A DNA stretch of 64,000 bases from Methylobacillus caricis. Its GTDB lineage: Bacteria > Pseudomonadota > Gammaproteobacteria > Burkholderiales > Methylophilaceae. The notes beneath the pieces are model-generated. The model did not search any database and had not been told where the DNA came from. It saw only the letters and a list, made by a program, of their open reading frames with translations. The position numbers and the translations under genes were made by a program. Shown piece by piece: positions 14,171 to 24,531 of this stretch (position 1 is the first letter of the stretch; the number at the start of each line of letters is the position of its first letter). Where the stretch lies: contig NZ_JAJAVD010000004.1 of assembly GCF_020532705.1 (NCBI RefSeq), forward strand, positions 62,001 to 126,000, in the 5' to 3' direction.

Positions 14171-15372
14171 GCGGATTCAGCCTTCTCTAACACAGCAATT
14201 AAATGGCGAACATCTGCCACAGTATGTGCGGCAGAAAGGGAGATACGTAAACGGGCAGTGCCCTTGGGCACGGTAGGCGGACGGATGGCAGGCACCAGAA
14301 TTCCCGACTCACGTAAGCACTCACTCGCTTTCAAGGCATCTTCGTTACTGCCGACAAGAATTGGCTGGATGGCGGTTTCTGAAGGCATCAACCGCCAACG
14401 CTGTAATCGGCATTCATCATGCAACAATTTGATCAACCCATGCAGGTGCTGGCGGCGCTGACTGTCCTGCTCGATCAACCTCACCCCAGCCAGCGCTGAG
14501 GCAGCTACTGGTGCCGGGCTGGCGGTGGTATAGATATAAGGCTTGGCTGTTTGCAACAGATAATCCACCAACACTTGCTCGCCAGCAACGAAAGCACCGG
14601 CGGCGCCGGCCGCCTTGCCCAAGGTTGCCATATAGATAATTCGCTCGGAATATAAGTTGAAATGCTCCAGCACGCCACGGCCTCCAGCACCCAGAACGCC
14701 AAAACCATGCGCATCATCCAGCATCAGATAGGCGTCGTACCGCTCACACAATGCCAGCAATGCAGGCACCGGGGCGATATCCCCGTCCATGCTGAACACC
14801 GCATCAGCGATAACCAGCTTGCGCTTGGCTGCGCTGTTGGCCAGCATTTTTTCAAGTGCAGCCAGATCATGATGCGGGTAACGATGCAAATCCGCACGGG
14901 ACAATACGGCAGCATCATTTAATGATGCATGGTTGAGCTTGTCCGCAAACACTGCATCGCCACGCCCGACCAGCCCAGTAATAATTCCGAGGTTTGCCAT
15001 ATAACCGGTGGTAAACAACAATGCGGCTGGCACTTTGAGGAAGCGGGCCAACTGCTGCTCCAGCCTGTCATGCATCAGCTGATGCCCAGTCACCAAATGT
15101 GACGCGCCAGTGCCTGCCCCCGCTTGGTCTGCGGCCAACTTCATCGCCTCCACCAGATCAGGATGACTTGCCAACCCCAAGTAATCGTTACTGCTGAACG
15201 AGAGTAGGTGCTCACCATCTACCTGGACATGCGCACCTTGGGCGCTCTGCAATACGCGTCTTTTGCGCAATAACCCCTGTAGCGCGCGCTGGTTGAGCTC
15301 AGCCTGTAGCTCATCCAGCATATTGGGGGAAGGGCTTGGCCGGTTCGTGATTGATCCCACGAGGTGTGTCAT
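14167..15372 (-). CDS. bioF: 8-amino-7-oxononanoate synthase
   Basis: BioF is a PLP enzyme condensing pimeloyl-ACP with alanine. The PLP lysine is K253 in MATLGKAAG. SNDYLGLASHP, the GTGASHLVTG loop and LMLDDAHGFGVLG are family hallmarks. 401 aa from this start. An internal Met (residue 18, at 15321) begins MLDELQAELNQRA and matches the usual family N-terminus better, so the true start could be there. Neither has a strong ribosome site. Overlaps bioH by four bases. Confidence 0.95.
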   Translation of the reverse strand: MTHLVGSITNRPSPSPNMLDELQAELNQRALQGLLRKRRVLQSAQGAHVQVDGEHLLSFSSNDYLGLASHPDLVEAMKLAADQAGAGTGASHLVTGHQLMHDRLEQQLARFLKVPAALLFTTGYMANLGIITGLVGRGDAVFADKLNHASLNDAAVLSRADLHRYPHHDLAALEKMLANSAAKRKLVIADAVFSMDGDIAPVPALLALCERYDAYLMLDDAHGFGVLGAGGRGVLEHFNLYSERIIYMATLGKAAGAAGAFVAGEQVLVDYLLQTAKPYIYTTASPAPVAASALAGVRLIEQDSQRRQHLHGLIKLLHDECRLQRWRLMPSETAIQPILVGSNEDALKASECLRESGILVPAIRPPTVPKGTARLRISLSAAHTVADVRHLIAVLEKAESA

Positions 15373-15384
15373 TCTGGAAAATAA

Positions 15385-16392
15385 TCAGAGTGGATGTATG
15401 CCCAGTTTGCCGAATAGCTGCTTGTCAGCTTCGGCCTCTGGATTACCCGTAGTCAGCAGTTTCTCGCCATAGAAAATGGAATTGGCGCCAGCCAGAAAGC
15501 ACAAAGCCTGTATTCCCTCGTGCATGCTTTGACGGCCAGCTGACAGGCGCACAAAACTCTGCGGCATGGTAATCCGGGCAGCAGCAATCGTACGTACGAA
15601 CTCGAATGGGTCAAGCTCATCAATACCGTACAGCGGTGTGCCCTCAACCTGGGTCAGCAGGTTGATTGGCACACTTTCAGGAGGGCGCTCCATATTGGCC
15701 AATTGCGCCAACAAGCCTGCACGTTGATTGCGGGATTCACCCATGCCGATAATACCGCCGCAACAGACGTTGATATCCACATTGCGTACACGGTCCAGCG
15801 TATCCAGCCTGTCCTGGTAAGTCCGGGTAGTAATCACATCGCCATAGTACTCGGGCGCGGTATCCAGGTTATGGTTATAGTAATCCAGGCCTGCATCCTT
15901 GAGCTGTTCTGCCTGTCCATCCTTCAGCATGCCCAGGGTAGCGCAGGTTTCCAGACCCATGGCCTTCACTTCCTGGATCATTTTCAGCACAGGCTCAAGA
16001 TCGCGCTGTTTGGGACTGCGCCAGGCAGCGCCCATACAGAAACGGCTGGCGCCATTTTCCTTGGCGGCACGGGCAGCGGCCAACACTTCCTCCAGCTGCA
16101 TCAGATCCTGCTTTTCCACATCTGTATGGTAGCGCGCAGCTTGGGGACAATAACCGCAATCCTCCGAACACCCGCCAGTCTTGATGGAAAGCAAGGTGCT
16201 GACCTGTACCCCATTGGGATCAAAATTCTCGCGGTGCATGGTTTGCGCCCTGTGCATCAAGTCACTGAATGGCAATTCGAACAAGGCCACAATATCATCA
16301 ACACTCCAGCGCTTGGGAGTCTCTGCATGTGCTGCTAATTTGGCACGTTCGCCGCCGTCCAGGCCACGAATATCAATTATTGATTCAAGCAT
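15385..16392 (-). CDS. bioB: Biotin synthase
   Basis: BioB is a radical-SAM enzyme inserting sulfur into dethiobiotin. The cluster motif is C75xxxC79xxC82 ([12 protein letters not shown]). [20 protein letters not shown] and the late [19 protein letters not shown] are all typical. 335 aa, with an N-terminal helix extension. First biosynthetic gene of the operon, 13 bases ahead of bioF and 10 bases after the membrane-protein gene upstream. Confidence 0.97.
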   Translation of the reverse strand: MLESIIDIRGLDGGERAKLAAHAETPKRWSVDDIVALFELPFSDLMHRAQTMHRENFDPNGVQVSTLLSIKTGGCSEDCGYCPQAARYHTDVEKQDLMQLEEVLAAARAAKENGASRFCMGAAWRSPKQRDLEPVLKMIQEVKAMGLETCATLGMLKDGQAEQLKDAGLDYYNHNLDTAPEYYGDVITTRTYQDRLDTLDRVRNVDINVCCGGIIGMGESRNQRAGLLAQLANMERPPESVPINLLTQVEGTPLYGIDELDPFEFVRTIAAARITMPQSFVRLSAGRQSMHEGIQALCFLAGANSIFYGEKLLTTGNPEAEADKQLFGKLGIHPL

Positions 16393-16402
16393 AGGGTTTT
16401 CC

Positions 16403-16792
16403 TTATTCCGTTGTTTCTATGGTCACTTCCTGCCATGGCTCTCTCTTGGCCCGCAGGATGTCACGTACGCCTAAAGGCACAATGATAAGAATACTGACAA
16501 TCCAGATGATGATCGCCAAGTTCAGGCCGCCGCCTACCCATCCAGCCATGTTGGAACTAAAATTAAGCACTACCACCCATGTACCCAACAATCCATAGAA
16601 CCGGTATCCAGCAGGTACAAGATAGTCACATACCCGGCTACAGGGATGTTGTGCCATGGAAGCATAGATAAATATGGATGCCGCAATCCAGATCGGAATC
16701 AAAACCGGCACAATCACAGCAATACTGGAAAAGAAGGGAAAGCTTTGTGCCGCCCGCATCTGCTGCCTAGCTGAAATGATTTTGGTAGCCAT
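16403..16792 (-). CDS. Small membrane protein of unknown function upstream of bioB
   Basis: 129 aa with two clear hydrophobic helices (about residues 22-45 and 88-112) and a weaker one around 66-82. The N-terminus is basic (ARQQMRAAQ) and the C-terminus charged. I do not recognise the family. It is co-directional with bioB and only 10 bases away, so it is probably in the biotin transcript. A TATAAT-type -10 (ATTATA on the plus strand, 16818-16823) lies just upstream. A biotin-transport role is conceivable but not shown: it lacks BioY features that I can name. Confidence 0.7.
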   Translation of the reverse strand: MATKIISARQQMRAAQSFPFFSSIAVIVPVLIPIWIAASIFIYASMAQHPCSRVCDYLVPAGYRFYGLLGTWVVVLNFSSNMAGWVGGGLNLAIIIWIVSILIIVPLGVRDILRAKREPWQEVTIETTE

Positions 16793-16987
16793 AACCTGAA
16801 AGTGGGATCAAAAGCGGATTATATCCTGTCAAACAGTAAGGCAACAATCATTTACAATTGACTAAAAATTAATCAATTATTCATCAGGGTCATCTAAGTG
16901 TATTGAACAAGTAAACCTTTTCGAGGCATCAGTCTATGCAATCTCTTTTATACTGTGAGAATACTTAAACTAAAGAAACTCCTGCTC

Positions 16988-19591
16988 ATGTTTCCAGATA
17001 CTGCACTAACACCACAAACGATTTACCTCAAAGATTACACGCCAGCCCCTTATCAGGCATCCCATATCAATCTCACTTTTGAGTTGTTCGAGGATAGGAC
17101 CATTGTCAGGTCCGAAGTGCTGTACATCAAAAACCCTGCCGGCATTTCAAATCGTCTTGTATTGAACGGACAGGATCAGGCTGTCCTCTCTGTTGAACTG
17201 AATGGCGCACCATTTGATGGGTACAAACTCGAAGGCGATCAATTGATCATCGAAGGTGCGGGTGACAAATTCAGCCTCTCCATTACCTCCGAGATACATC
17301 CCGAATCCAATACCGCGCTTGAAGGCTTATATAGATCGCAAGGCACATTCTGCACACAGTGCGAGGCCGAAGGATTCCGGCGGATTACTTACTTCCAGGA
17401 CCGCCCGGATGTATTGAGTATCTTCTCCGTACGCATCGAGGCGGATAAAAACCAATATCCTGTGCTGCTTTCCAATGGCAACCTGGTTGATTCAGGTGAC
17501 CTGGAGCATGGCCGTCACTTCACCGCATGGCATGATCCATTCCCGAAGCCATGTTATCTCTTTGCATTGGTTGCCGGTGATCTGGTCCGGATTGCTGATA
17601 CATTCCAAACTGGGTCTGGCCGCAATGTGGACTTGCATATCTATGTCAGGAGCGGGGACGAGGGCCAATGTGCGCATGCCATGGAATCGCTCAAAAAGGC
17701 CATGAAATGGGATGAGGACAAATACGGACGGGAATACGAGCTCGACCTGTTCAACATCGTGGCGGTCAGCGATTTCAACATGGGGGCGATGGAAAACACA
17801 TCGCTTAACATCTTCAATACCAAGCTGGTGCTCGCCCATCAGGAAACCGCCACCGACACTGACTTCATCAGCGTCGAGGCCGTGATTGCGCATGAGTACT
17901 TCCATAACTGGACTGGCAACCGCGTGACTTGCCGCGACTGGTTCCAGCTATCGCTGAAAGAAGGCCTGACCGTGTTCCGCGACCAGGAATTCAGTGCGGA
18001 CATGAACTCGCGTGCCGTGCAGCGCATCGACGACGTTGACCAGTTGCGCCGGCTGCAATTCCCTGAAGATGCCAGTCCATTGGCCCATTCCGTGCAACCC
18101 GACCACTTCATCGAGATCAGCAATTTCTACACCATGACGGTGTATGAAAAGGGCTCTGAGCTCATTCGCATGCAGCATACCCTGCTGGGTGCAGAGTCAT
18201 ACCGCAAGGCCACCGACCTCTACTTTGAGCGCTATGACGGGCACGCAGTCACCATCAACGATTTTGTACAATGCATGGCCGATGCCTCGGGCCGCGACAT
18301 GTCCCAGTTCTTCCTGTGGTACAAGCAGGCTGGCACGCCGGTTTTGAAAGCGACTGGACGCTATGACCATGAGGCGCATCAATACACGCTGACATTAACG
18401 CAATCCCAGCCGGACACGCCGGGCCAGACCGGTAAAAAGCCGTTGCATATTCCTGTTGCCGTGGGTCTGCTCGATGAGGAAGGCAATGAAACGCATCCCA
18501 CCCAGGTGCTTGAAATGACCGAGCAGGTACAAAGCTTTGCTTTCGAGAATATCCATTCCCGTCCGGTGCCTTCCATCCTGCGCGGATTCTCTGCCCCGGT
18601 GAAATTGACCACCGATTTGAGTGACGATGACCTGCGCCTGCTGCAACTCATGGATACCGACGGATTCAATAAGTGGGAAGCAGGGCAAACCATTGCGCTG
18701 CGCACTATCCAGCGCGTGATGGCAAACCCTGAAGCTGATATTGCCCAATTCATCGGTGATTTCGGCGTCCTGCTCGACCAGGGCATTCGGAATGAAGTCG
18801 ACAATGCCTTGCTGGCACGCGCTTTATCCCTGCCCTCCATTGCTGTCATTGCACAAGCCCAGGACATTGTTGACCCTGCCGCTATTGACCTCGCACGCAC
18901 TGTCATTCTCAAGGCCATCAAGGGGACCCACAAAGATACTTTAGCCCGCCTATATGAGCAAAATCGCAGCACAGGTGAATTCTCCATCACACCGCATGCT
19001 ATGGGCCGCAGGGCACTGCAGAACACCGTGCTGGAATTATTGACCGTGACCAATGGCACCGGATGTGCCGCCAGGGCCAAGGCACATTATGACAATGCCG
19101 ACAACATGACAGACCGCGTTGCGGCATTATCCTGCCTGTCCGACAGCACCCAACCACAACGCGATGAAGTCTTTTCCGACTTCCATCACCGGTTCAAGGA
19201 TTACCAGCTCGTCGTGGACAAATGGTTTTCGCTGCAGGCTATTGCCAACCGGGAAGCCATATTCGAGGACTTCGCAAGACTGCGCCGGCATCCGGAATTC
19301 AATATCAAGAACCCCAATCGCGTGCGGGCGCTTTACTCGGCATTCGCAGTGAATAACCCTGCCAAGTTTCATGATCCAAGCGGCCAGGGCTACGCAATCA
19401 TCAGGGACGCGATTATTGAATTGAACGCGATCAACCCGCAAATCGCTTCCCGCCAGGTAACCCCTTTCCGTGAATGGAGGCGTTACACGCCGGTGCTCCA
19501 GGCCCAAATGAAAGCCGCGCTTCAAACCATCATGGATGCTCCCAACCTTTCTAACGATGTGTTCGAGGTCGTGAGCAAATGCTTGAAATGA
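16988..19591 (+). CDS. pepN: Aminopeptidase N
   Basis: PepN is a cytoplasmic zinc aminopeptidase (M1 family) with broad specificity. The exopeptidase motif GAMEN is at residues 266-270. The zinc site HEYFH is at 302-306 with E325 in LKEGLTVFRD. I chose ATG 16988 (MFPDTALTPQ). A start at 16955 adds eleven basic residues that do not fit the family. The product is 867 aa, near the E. coli length. TATACT at 16949-16954 is a possible -10. Single gene, with a queH remnant converging on its 3' end. Confidence 0.95.
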   Translation: MFPDTALTPQTIYLKDYTPAPYQASHINLTFELFEDRTIVRSEVLYIKNPAGISNRLVLNGQDQAVLSVELNGAPFDGYKLEGDQLIIEGAGDKFSLSITSEIHPESNTALEGLYRSQGTFCTQCEAEGFRRITYFQDRPDVLSIFSVRIEADKNQYPVLLSNGNLVDSGDLEHGRHFTAWHDPFPKPCYLFALVAGDLVRIADTFQTGSGRNVDLHIYVRSGDEGQCAHAMESLKKAMKWDEDKYGREYELDLFNIVAVSDFNMGAMENTSLNIFNTKLVLAHQETATDTDFISVEAVIAHEYFHNWTGNRVTCRDWFQLSLKEGLTVFRDQEFSADMNSRAVQRIDDVDQLRRLQFPEDASPLAHSVQPDHFIEISNFYTMTVYEKGSELIRMQHTLLGAESYRKATDLYFERYDGHAVTINDFVQCMADASGRDMSQFFLWYKQAGTPVLKATGRYDHEAHQYTLTLTQSQPDTPGQTGKKPLHIPVAVGLLDEEGNETHPTQVLEMTEQVQSFAFENIHSRPVPSILRGFSAPVKLTTDLSDDDLRLLQLMDTDGFNKWEAGQTIALRTIQRVMANPEADIAQFIGDFGVLLDQGIRNEVDNALLARALSLPSIAVIAQAQDIVDPAAIDLARTVILKAIKGTHKDTLARLYEQNRSTGEFSITPHAMGRRALQNTVLELLTVTNGTGCAARAKAHYDNADNMTDRVAALSCLSDSTQPQRDEVFSDFHHRFKDYQLVVDKWFSLQAIANREAIFEDFARLRRHPEFNIKNPNRVRALYSAFAVNNPAKFHDPSGQGYAIIRDAIIELNAINPQIASRQVTPFREWRRYTPVLQAQMKAALQTIMDAPNLSNDVFEVVSKCLK

Positions 19592-19627
19592 TCAGTATTA
19601 TTGAGTCTTCACTCATGCTTTCATTTT

Positions 19628-19858
19628 TTATTTAGTGCAATGTAGGGAGTCTTTAACATTGGTGAATACCTCGCACGGGTTCTGCCCGTGCAAGCCAGCC
19701 GCCATGGCCATGATCAGCGCCAACGAAAGGCACACCAAATTGTTCTGCAGTTCGTATTCCTTGCGCGGGTGGATATTGGGATTATAGAAAAATGGTGAGT
19801 CAATGCCGGATGCCAGCATGGCTTCCATGACCTCACGGGCATGAAGGTAAAAGCATTT
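19628..19858 (-). pseudogene. queH: Remnant of epoxyqueuosine reductase QueH
   Basis: QueH performs the last step of queuosine synthesis. One frame (from about 19858 down) reads [13 protein letters not shown] then [15 protein letters not shown], a nearly unmistakable QueH segment. It then departs from the family. The similarity resumes in another frame at 19748-19653 as [22 protein letters not shown] and VRGIHQC, followed by a stop where the family continues with TMCFD. About eight codons are missing at the frame switch. The N-terminal cysteine pair and the whole C-terminal half are gone. The gene is therefore truncated at both ends and frameshifted. Confidence 0.8.
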
Positions 19859-19912
19859 TATTCTGTCTGTTGGATCGGGGAAGCGGGTTGAGTTTGAAAT
19901 CCCTGGGTTCGC

Positions 19913-20818
19913 TCATGCCTTATGTTCCTGCATGTCATGTCTTGCTTGTGCCAATTCGACAAAAGCCTTGACGTAATCAATGTGTGCATCGGACTCACGG
20001 ATACCGAGGAAAATCTGTTTGGCGATGCCGTGCTTACCCAGCCTGACTGGGGCGACATCAAACTTGGTTGTGTATTCGCTCACCAACCAGCGTGGCAATG
20101 CCGCAACACCGCGCCCACTTGCCACCATCTGCAGCATGATGTCGGTGGTTTCGATCGGCTTATGGCGCTTGGGGCTGATGCCGGCTGGCATCATGAATTG
20201 CGTATAGATATCGAGCCTGTCAATCTCAACCGGATAGGTAATCAAGGTTTCTTCCGCGAGTTGTTCGGGCTGGATGAAACCTGCATTGCGCAACCGGTGC
20301 TGCGGCCCGACCACCAACACTTGCTCATAATCGAATACAGGCTGGAAATGCAGGCCAGTTTTGTAAAGAGGGTCCGGGGTGACCAGCATGTCTATCTCGT
20401 AGCCGAAGAGCGCGCCTATGCCGCCAAACTGGAATTTCTGTTTCACATCCACATCGACATCCGGCCAAGCTGCCAAGTAGGGTGAAACCACCTTGAGCAG
20501 CCATTGATAGCAGGGGTGGCATTCCATGCCGATGCGCAACGTGCCGCGCTCCCCTTGGGAAAACTGGCGCAGGCGCTCTTCCGCAAGCGTCAATTGGGGC
20601 AGCACCCGGTTAGCCACTTCTAGCAGATACTGCCCTGATTGTGTCAGGCGCAGGCTGCGCCCTTCGCGTAGCCAGATATCAGTACCCAACTGCTGTTCCA
20701 GTTTTTTCATACTATGGCTCAGCGCTGATTGTGTCAGGCACAACACATTTGCCGCAGCAGTCAGCGAGCCTTGCTTCTCGACTTCCTGGATAATAGTTAA
20801 ATGGATTCTGTCTAACAT
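19913..20818 (-). CDS. metR: LysR-type regulator MetR
   Basis: MetR activates methionine genes, with homocysteine as co-inducer. The 301-aa protein has the LysR helix-turn-helix near residues 15-45 (GSLTAAANVLCLTQSALSHSMKKLE). An effector domain follows, with ECHPCYQWLLKVVSPYL and VASGRGVAALPRWLV, both MetR-like. It is divergent from metE, with a MetR box in the gap, the normal arrangement. Confidence 0.94.
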   Translation of the reverse strand: MLDRIHLTIIQEVEKQGSLTAAANVLCLTQSALSHSMKKLEQQLGTDIWLREGRSLRLTQSGQYLLEVANRVLPQLTLAEERLRQFSQGERGTLRIGMECHPCYQWLLKVVSPYLAAWPDVDVDVKQKFQFGGIGALFGYEIDMLVTPDPLYKTGLHFQPVFDYEQVLVVGPQHRLRNAGFIQPEQLAEETLITYPVEIDRLDIYTQFMMPAGISPKRHKPIETTDIMLQMVASGRGVAALPRWLVSEYTTKFDVAPVRLGKHGIAKQIFLGIRESDAHIDYVKAFVELAQARHDMQEHKA

Positions 20819-20824
20819 AACGTA

Positions 20825-20837
20825 TGAATAATATTCA
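20825..20837. promoter_or_regulatory. MetR box between metR and metE
   Basis: TGAATAATATTCA is an exact match to the MetR consensus TGAAN5TTCA. It lies 7 bases upstream of the metR start and about 85 bases before metE. It could serve both metE activation and metR autorepression. Confidence 0.8.
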
Positions 20838-20922
20838 TCAATTTGTGAAATAAAACCATTTTACCTCATGATTGTATCTCTCTACCATGATGTTATTCCA
20901 ATTCAGAGTCCGGAGATTCATC

Positions 20923-23208
20923 ATGACCACTATCCATAACCTTGGATTCCCACGCATTGGTGCCAAGCGTGAATTGAAGTTTGCATTAGAATCGTATTGG
21001 AAAGGCGAGACATCCCGCAATGAACTGAAATCACTCGGCACAACCTTGCGCAAGCACCACTGGGAGGCTCAGTCTGGGCTGAACCTTGTGCCCGTTGGCG
21101 ATTTTTCCTTCTATGATCAAGTGCTCGACATGAGCTTTACACTGGGCAACCTGCCGGAGCGCGTGCGTGATTTTCACGGCGATGCGCTGGATAACTATTT
21201 CCGCGTGGCACGCGGCCGCTCAGCACAGTCTGCAGAGGAACATGCTGCGTGCTGCGGCGGTGTTGCAGCTGGCGAGATGACCAAGTGGTTTGATACCAAC
21301 TACCACTATATCGTCCCGGAATTCAACGCCAATACTGAATTCAAGCTTGATACATCCCGCCTGCTGGAACACTTGGCTGAAGCCCGGGCTCAGGATGTCA
21401 AAGCAAAGCCTGTCATTATCGGCCCGGTTACTTACCTGGCGCTTGGCAAGGCCAAGGATGATTCCGACAAGCTCGCCTTACTGCCACGCCTACTGCCTGT
21501 GTATGCGCAGCTGCTGGAAATACTGGCTGCACAGGACATTGACTGGGTACAGGTTGATGAACCGATCCTGGTCACTGAACTGGATAACAAATGGCAGGAA
21601 GCGTTCAAGACAGCCTATGACTATTTCAAGAATGTAAAAGTCAAACTGCTGCTGGCAACCTATTTCGGCCAATTGCTGGAAAACCGTGAGCTTGTGGCCA
21701 GCCTTCCTGTAGCTGGCTTGCATATTGACGCAATCAACGGACGCGAAGATATCCAGCCGCTGCTTAATCTGTTGCCAGCAGAAAAAGTATTGTCTCTGGG
21801 CGTCATTAATGGCCGCAACATCTGGAAGACAGATATCAATGCAGTTCTGGACTGGGTTGAGCCGCTGGCGCAACAACTGGGCGACCGCTTGTGGATCGCG
21901 CCATCCTGCTCCTTGCTGCATGTACCGGTAGACCTCGACAGCGAACAACGACTGGATGGAGAAGTAAAATCCTGGCTAGCCTTTGCCATGCAGAAGCTTG
22001 ATGAATTAAAGATACTGGCTGCGGCGCTGCGCAATGGCCGGGCATCAGTCAAGCAAGCGCTGGATGCCAACCAGGCGGCAATCGAGGCCCGCGGCAATTC
22101 GCACCGTGTGAACAACCCGGCAGTGAAGGCTGCCCTGGGCGAGCTGAATGCTGCACTTGGCCAGCGCAAGAGCCCTTATGCCCAACGCGCACCCAAGCAG
22201 GCCGCCTCCCTGAAGCTGCCGCTTTACCCAACCACGACCATTGGTTCATTCCCGCAAACGCCGGATATCCGCCAGGCGCGCAGCCAGTTCAAGGCTGGCA
22301 CGCTGGATGAGACAGGCTACAAGGCGGCGATGCAGGACGAGATCGCCCGCAGTGTTCGAGAACAGGAAGCACTCGGCCTTGATGTTTTAGTGCATGGCGA
22401 AGCAGAACGTAACGACATGGTGGAGTATTTCGGCGAACAACTGGAAGGCTATGCCTTCAGCCAGTATGGCTGGGTACAGTCCTACGGTTCACGTTGCGTG
22501 AAGCCGCCCATCCTGTTCGGTGACATCAGCCGCCCTCGCCCTATGACCGTGGAATGGATCAAATATGCGCAATCACTGACCAGCAAGCCCATGAAAGGCA
22601 TGCTGACTGGCCCGGTGACCATTCTCAACTGGTCCTTTGTGCGCGACGACCAGCCTCGCTCAGTCAGTTGCTATCAGCTCGCACTGGCCATCCGTGCAGA
22701 AGTGCTTGACCTGGAGAAAGCCGGTGTCCATGTCATCCAGATCGACGAGGCCGCATTGCGTGAAGGCCTGCCATTGCGCAAATCCCAGTGGAAGGAATAC
22801 CTGGACTGGGCAGTGGAATCGTTCCGCATCACGGCTAATGGCGTTGAAGACGAAACACAGATCCACACCCATATGTGCTACTCGGAGTTCAATGACATCA
22901 TCGCCTCGATTGCGGATATGGATGCTGACGTGATCACGATTGAAACCTCGCGCTCGGACATGGAGCTGCTGGATGCTTTCGACAATTTCAACTATCCCAA
23001 TGAGATCGGGCCAGGCGTCTATGACATCCACTCGCCCAATATCCCATCTCAAGAGCACATTGTGCAGTTGATGAAGAAAGCAGCAGAGCGCATCCCGGCC
23101 GAACGCCTGTGGGTGAATCCTGATTGCGGCTTGAAGACGCGTCAGTGGACAGAAGCTATTCCGGCTTTGACCAATATGGTTGCCGCTGCGAAAACCCTGC
23201 GCGCCTGA
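20923..23208 (+). CDS. metE: Cobalamin-independent methionine synthase
   Basis: MetE transfers a methyl group from methyltetrahydrofolate-triglutamate to homocysteine. The start at 20923 ([13 protein letters not shown]) has a GGAG site 8 bases ahead. An upstream ATG at 20872 adds 17 unrelated residues. The product is 761 aa with two homologous barrels. The C-terminal barrel has the zinc ligands in [10 protein letters not shown] and C735 in [10 protein letters not shown]. The [10 protein letters not shown] motif starts that barrel. Controlled presumably by MetR; no riboswitch is visible. Confidence 0.97.
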   Translation: MTTIHNLGFPRIGAKRELKFALESYWKGETSRNELKSLGTTLRKHHWEAQSGLNLVPVGDFSFYDQVLDMSFTLGNLPERVRDFHGDALDNYFRVARGRSAQSAEEHAACCGGVAAGEMTKWFDTNYHYIVPEFNANTEFKLDTSRLLEHLAEARAQDVKAKPVIIGPVTYLALGKAKDDSDKLALLPRLLPVYAQLLEILAAQDIDWVQVDEPILVTELDNKWQEAFKTAYDYFKNVKVKLLLATYFGQLLENRELVASLPVAGLHIDAINGREDIQPLLNLLPAEKVLSLGVINGRNIWKTDINAVLDWVEPLAQQLGDRLWIAPSCSLLHVPVDLDSEQRLDGEVKSWLAFAMQKLDELKILAAALRNGRASVKQALDANQAAIEARGNSHRVNNPAVKAALGELNAALGQRKSPYAQRAPKQAASLKLPLYPTTTIGSFPQTPDIRQARSQFKAGTLDETGYKAAMQDEIARSVREQEALGLDVLVHGEAERNDMVEYFGEQLEGYAFSQYGWVQSYGSRCVKPPILFGDISRPRPMTVEWIKYAQSLTSKPMKGMLTGPVTILNWSFVRDDQPRSVSCYQLALAIRAEVLDLEKAGVHVIQIDEAALREGLPLRKSQWKEYLDWAVESFRITANGVEDETQIHTHMCYSEFNDIIASIADMDADVITIETSRSDMELLDAFDNFNYPNEIGPGVYDIHSPNIPSQEHIVQLMKKAAERIPAERLWVNPDCGLKTRQWTEAIPALTNMVAAAKTLRA

Positions 23209-23246
23209 ACTTATCGGCTATTGCAATGTATGTAGCCTCTTGACCT

Positions 23247-23279
23247 AACAAGTGGATCGCCATGAGCGGTCTACTTGTT
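23247..23279 (+). terminator. Imperfect hairpin terminator after metE
   Basis: AACAAGTGGATCGC, a short loop and GCGGTCTACTTGTT form an imperfect stem followed by TTTTAAT, 38 bases after the metE stop. Confidence 0.65.
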
Positions 23280-23668
23280 TTAATACGCCTAGTAAACAGT
23301 CCAACCAGGACGGTATCCATGAAACACTCTCATACAATTCTGTGAAGATATAAAGAAGGTCTCTATATTTAACGGATATCAAAGCAGTGGAAATTAGTGA
23401 TAGCAGTCTGGGCTTTAAATTTATGCTTGATTGCATGCGGGTATAGCCAGGCCTATTTGCAGAGATAGGTGGATGATCCATTGTTTAAGATAGGGTATCA
23501 AAACAGGTCAATTGGTCAGATTTTGCACAACTATTTTCCTTCAAATGCGCCTATTAACGTTATCTATCTGGCGACAAGGTCAAAAAATAAAGGGCTGCAT
23601 ATCTGCAGCCCTCTAAGTCTTCAAACTATATCCGTGAGTTAAATGCCATTCTCTCGTGGCATATATCA
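23280..23668. other. Intergenic region after metE
   Basis: AT-rich. A 78-codon minus-strand frame (23245-23481) crosses the metE terminator hairpin and resembles nothing I know; I treat it as chance. Apart from the hairpin at 23591-23612, I see nothing supportable. Confidence 0.4.
23591..23612 (-). terminator. Terminator of the small coiled-coil gene
   Basis: AGGGCTGCA, loop TATC, TGCAGCCCT: a perfect 9-bp stem. Read on the minus strand it is followed by TTTATTTTTTG, so it ends transcription of the gene at 23669-23899. Confidence 0.8.
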
Positions 23669-23899
23669 CTAAGCCTTTTTAACGAGTGTTAGACCAGTTC
23701 TCTTGGCCTTCAATAACACTTCGATTACTTCGGGGGCAGTAACCTTGTGCAGCTTGATGACTTCATTTAGTTTCTCAATCAGCTCAGGTATCCCCTCACT
23801 TTTTGAATCCAAAGAAGTAGGAGTTTCCAAAGCCTCTAGTTTAGCTTGCAAATCTGCAATCTTCTGTTGAAGTTTTGCACGACGATCACCTGTAGCCAT
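23669..23899 (-). CDS. Small coiled-coil protein, possibly H-NS-like oligomerisation module
   Basis: 76 aa from the ATG at 23899 (MATGDRRAKLQQ), preceded by a GAGAGGTGAA ribosome site. Residues 7-26 form an amphipathic coiled coil (AKLQQKIADLQAKLEALE). A linker follows, then a helical half (ELIEKLNEVIKLHKVTAPEV) and a basic end (KAKRTGLTLVKKA). The layout faintly recalls the N-terminal dimerisation part of H-NS proteins of Betaproteobacteria, but the AT-DNA-binding C-terminus is absent. It has its own terminator, so it is probably expressed. The function call is tentative. Confidence 0.55.
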   Translation of the reverse strand: MATGDRRAKLQQKIADLQAKLEALETPTSLDSKSEGIPELIEKLNEVIKLHKVTAPEVIEVLLKAKRTGLTLVKKA

Positions 23900-24531
23900 T
23901 TCACCTCTCAATGATATTTGTTAGGAATCGATATTATATCAATCAAATCAACGGATAGTGTAAATAGAAAAAAAGTGACGTGAATTTATTAAAATATCGC
24001 GAAGTATCTGACAGCAGAAATGAGCCAATTTAAAGAGCAATAGTGATAAATTTTCCAGGATAAAATTAGATTAGGTGCTGGAACATGACAGACTTATAAA
24101 ACATCGCCAAGCCAGTCAGCACATGATTTACGGCACTGAATACCCGAAGAAAATATAGATAATCGCAACATTAAGAGAATTGATTGGCTTGAGCCCAATA
24201 CTGTCACAATTGCTCGACTCCGCATTGATTCAGATTGATTGCCAGAATACATGCCGGTAAAGATTAATAAGGTTAGGAATCTAGCTTGCACTCGCAGAAG
24301 CAAGAGCACTACAAGTACCTGTCATTCATATTCAGCAGGACAATGATGAACTATAGCGGCGGATACAGTAGAGAAAATAATTCGTATCTACTTTGCAATG
24401 ATGAGCCATTAACAACAGATAAAACGCACACAAGCTCATGTCTAACTCCCATTTTCAAATGGCTAATCAATCCCTGCAATCCCCACACCGCGTTACAATC
24501 CGATCTCTGCTTTAGATTGCCAGTACTTCAA
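23900..24531. other. AT-rich gene-poor stretch upstream of comF
   Basis: 632 bases with lower G+C than the neighbours. A 71-codon minus-strand frame (24094-24309) and the in-frame extension upstream of comF both lack ribosome sites and known motifs. TACAAT at 24494-24499 is a possible comF -10 box, 33 bases before its start. I see no RNA gene. Confidence 0.45.

Noticed and set aside
16800-16880. Biotin-repressor (BirA) operator upstream of the biotin operon
   Set aside because: Only a half-site like TTTACAA is present; the opposite half at the right spacing is missing.
23245-23481. 78-codon minus-strand frame after metE
   Set aside because: Runs through the metE terminator hairpin and shows no family features.
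24094-24309. 71-codon minus-strand frame upstream of comF
   Set aside because: No ribosome site, no similarity I can name, odd composition.
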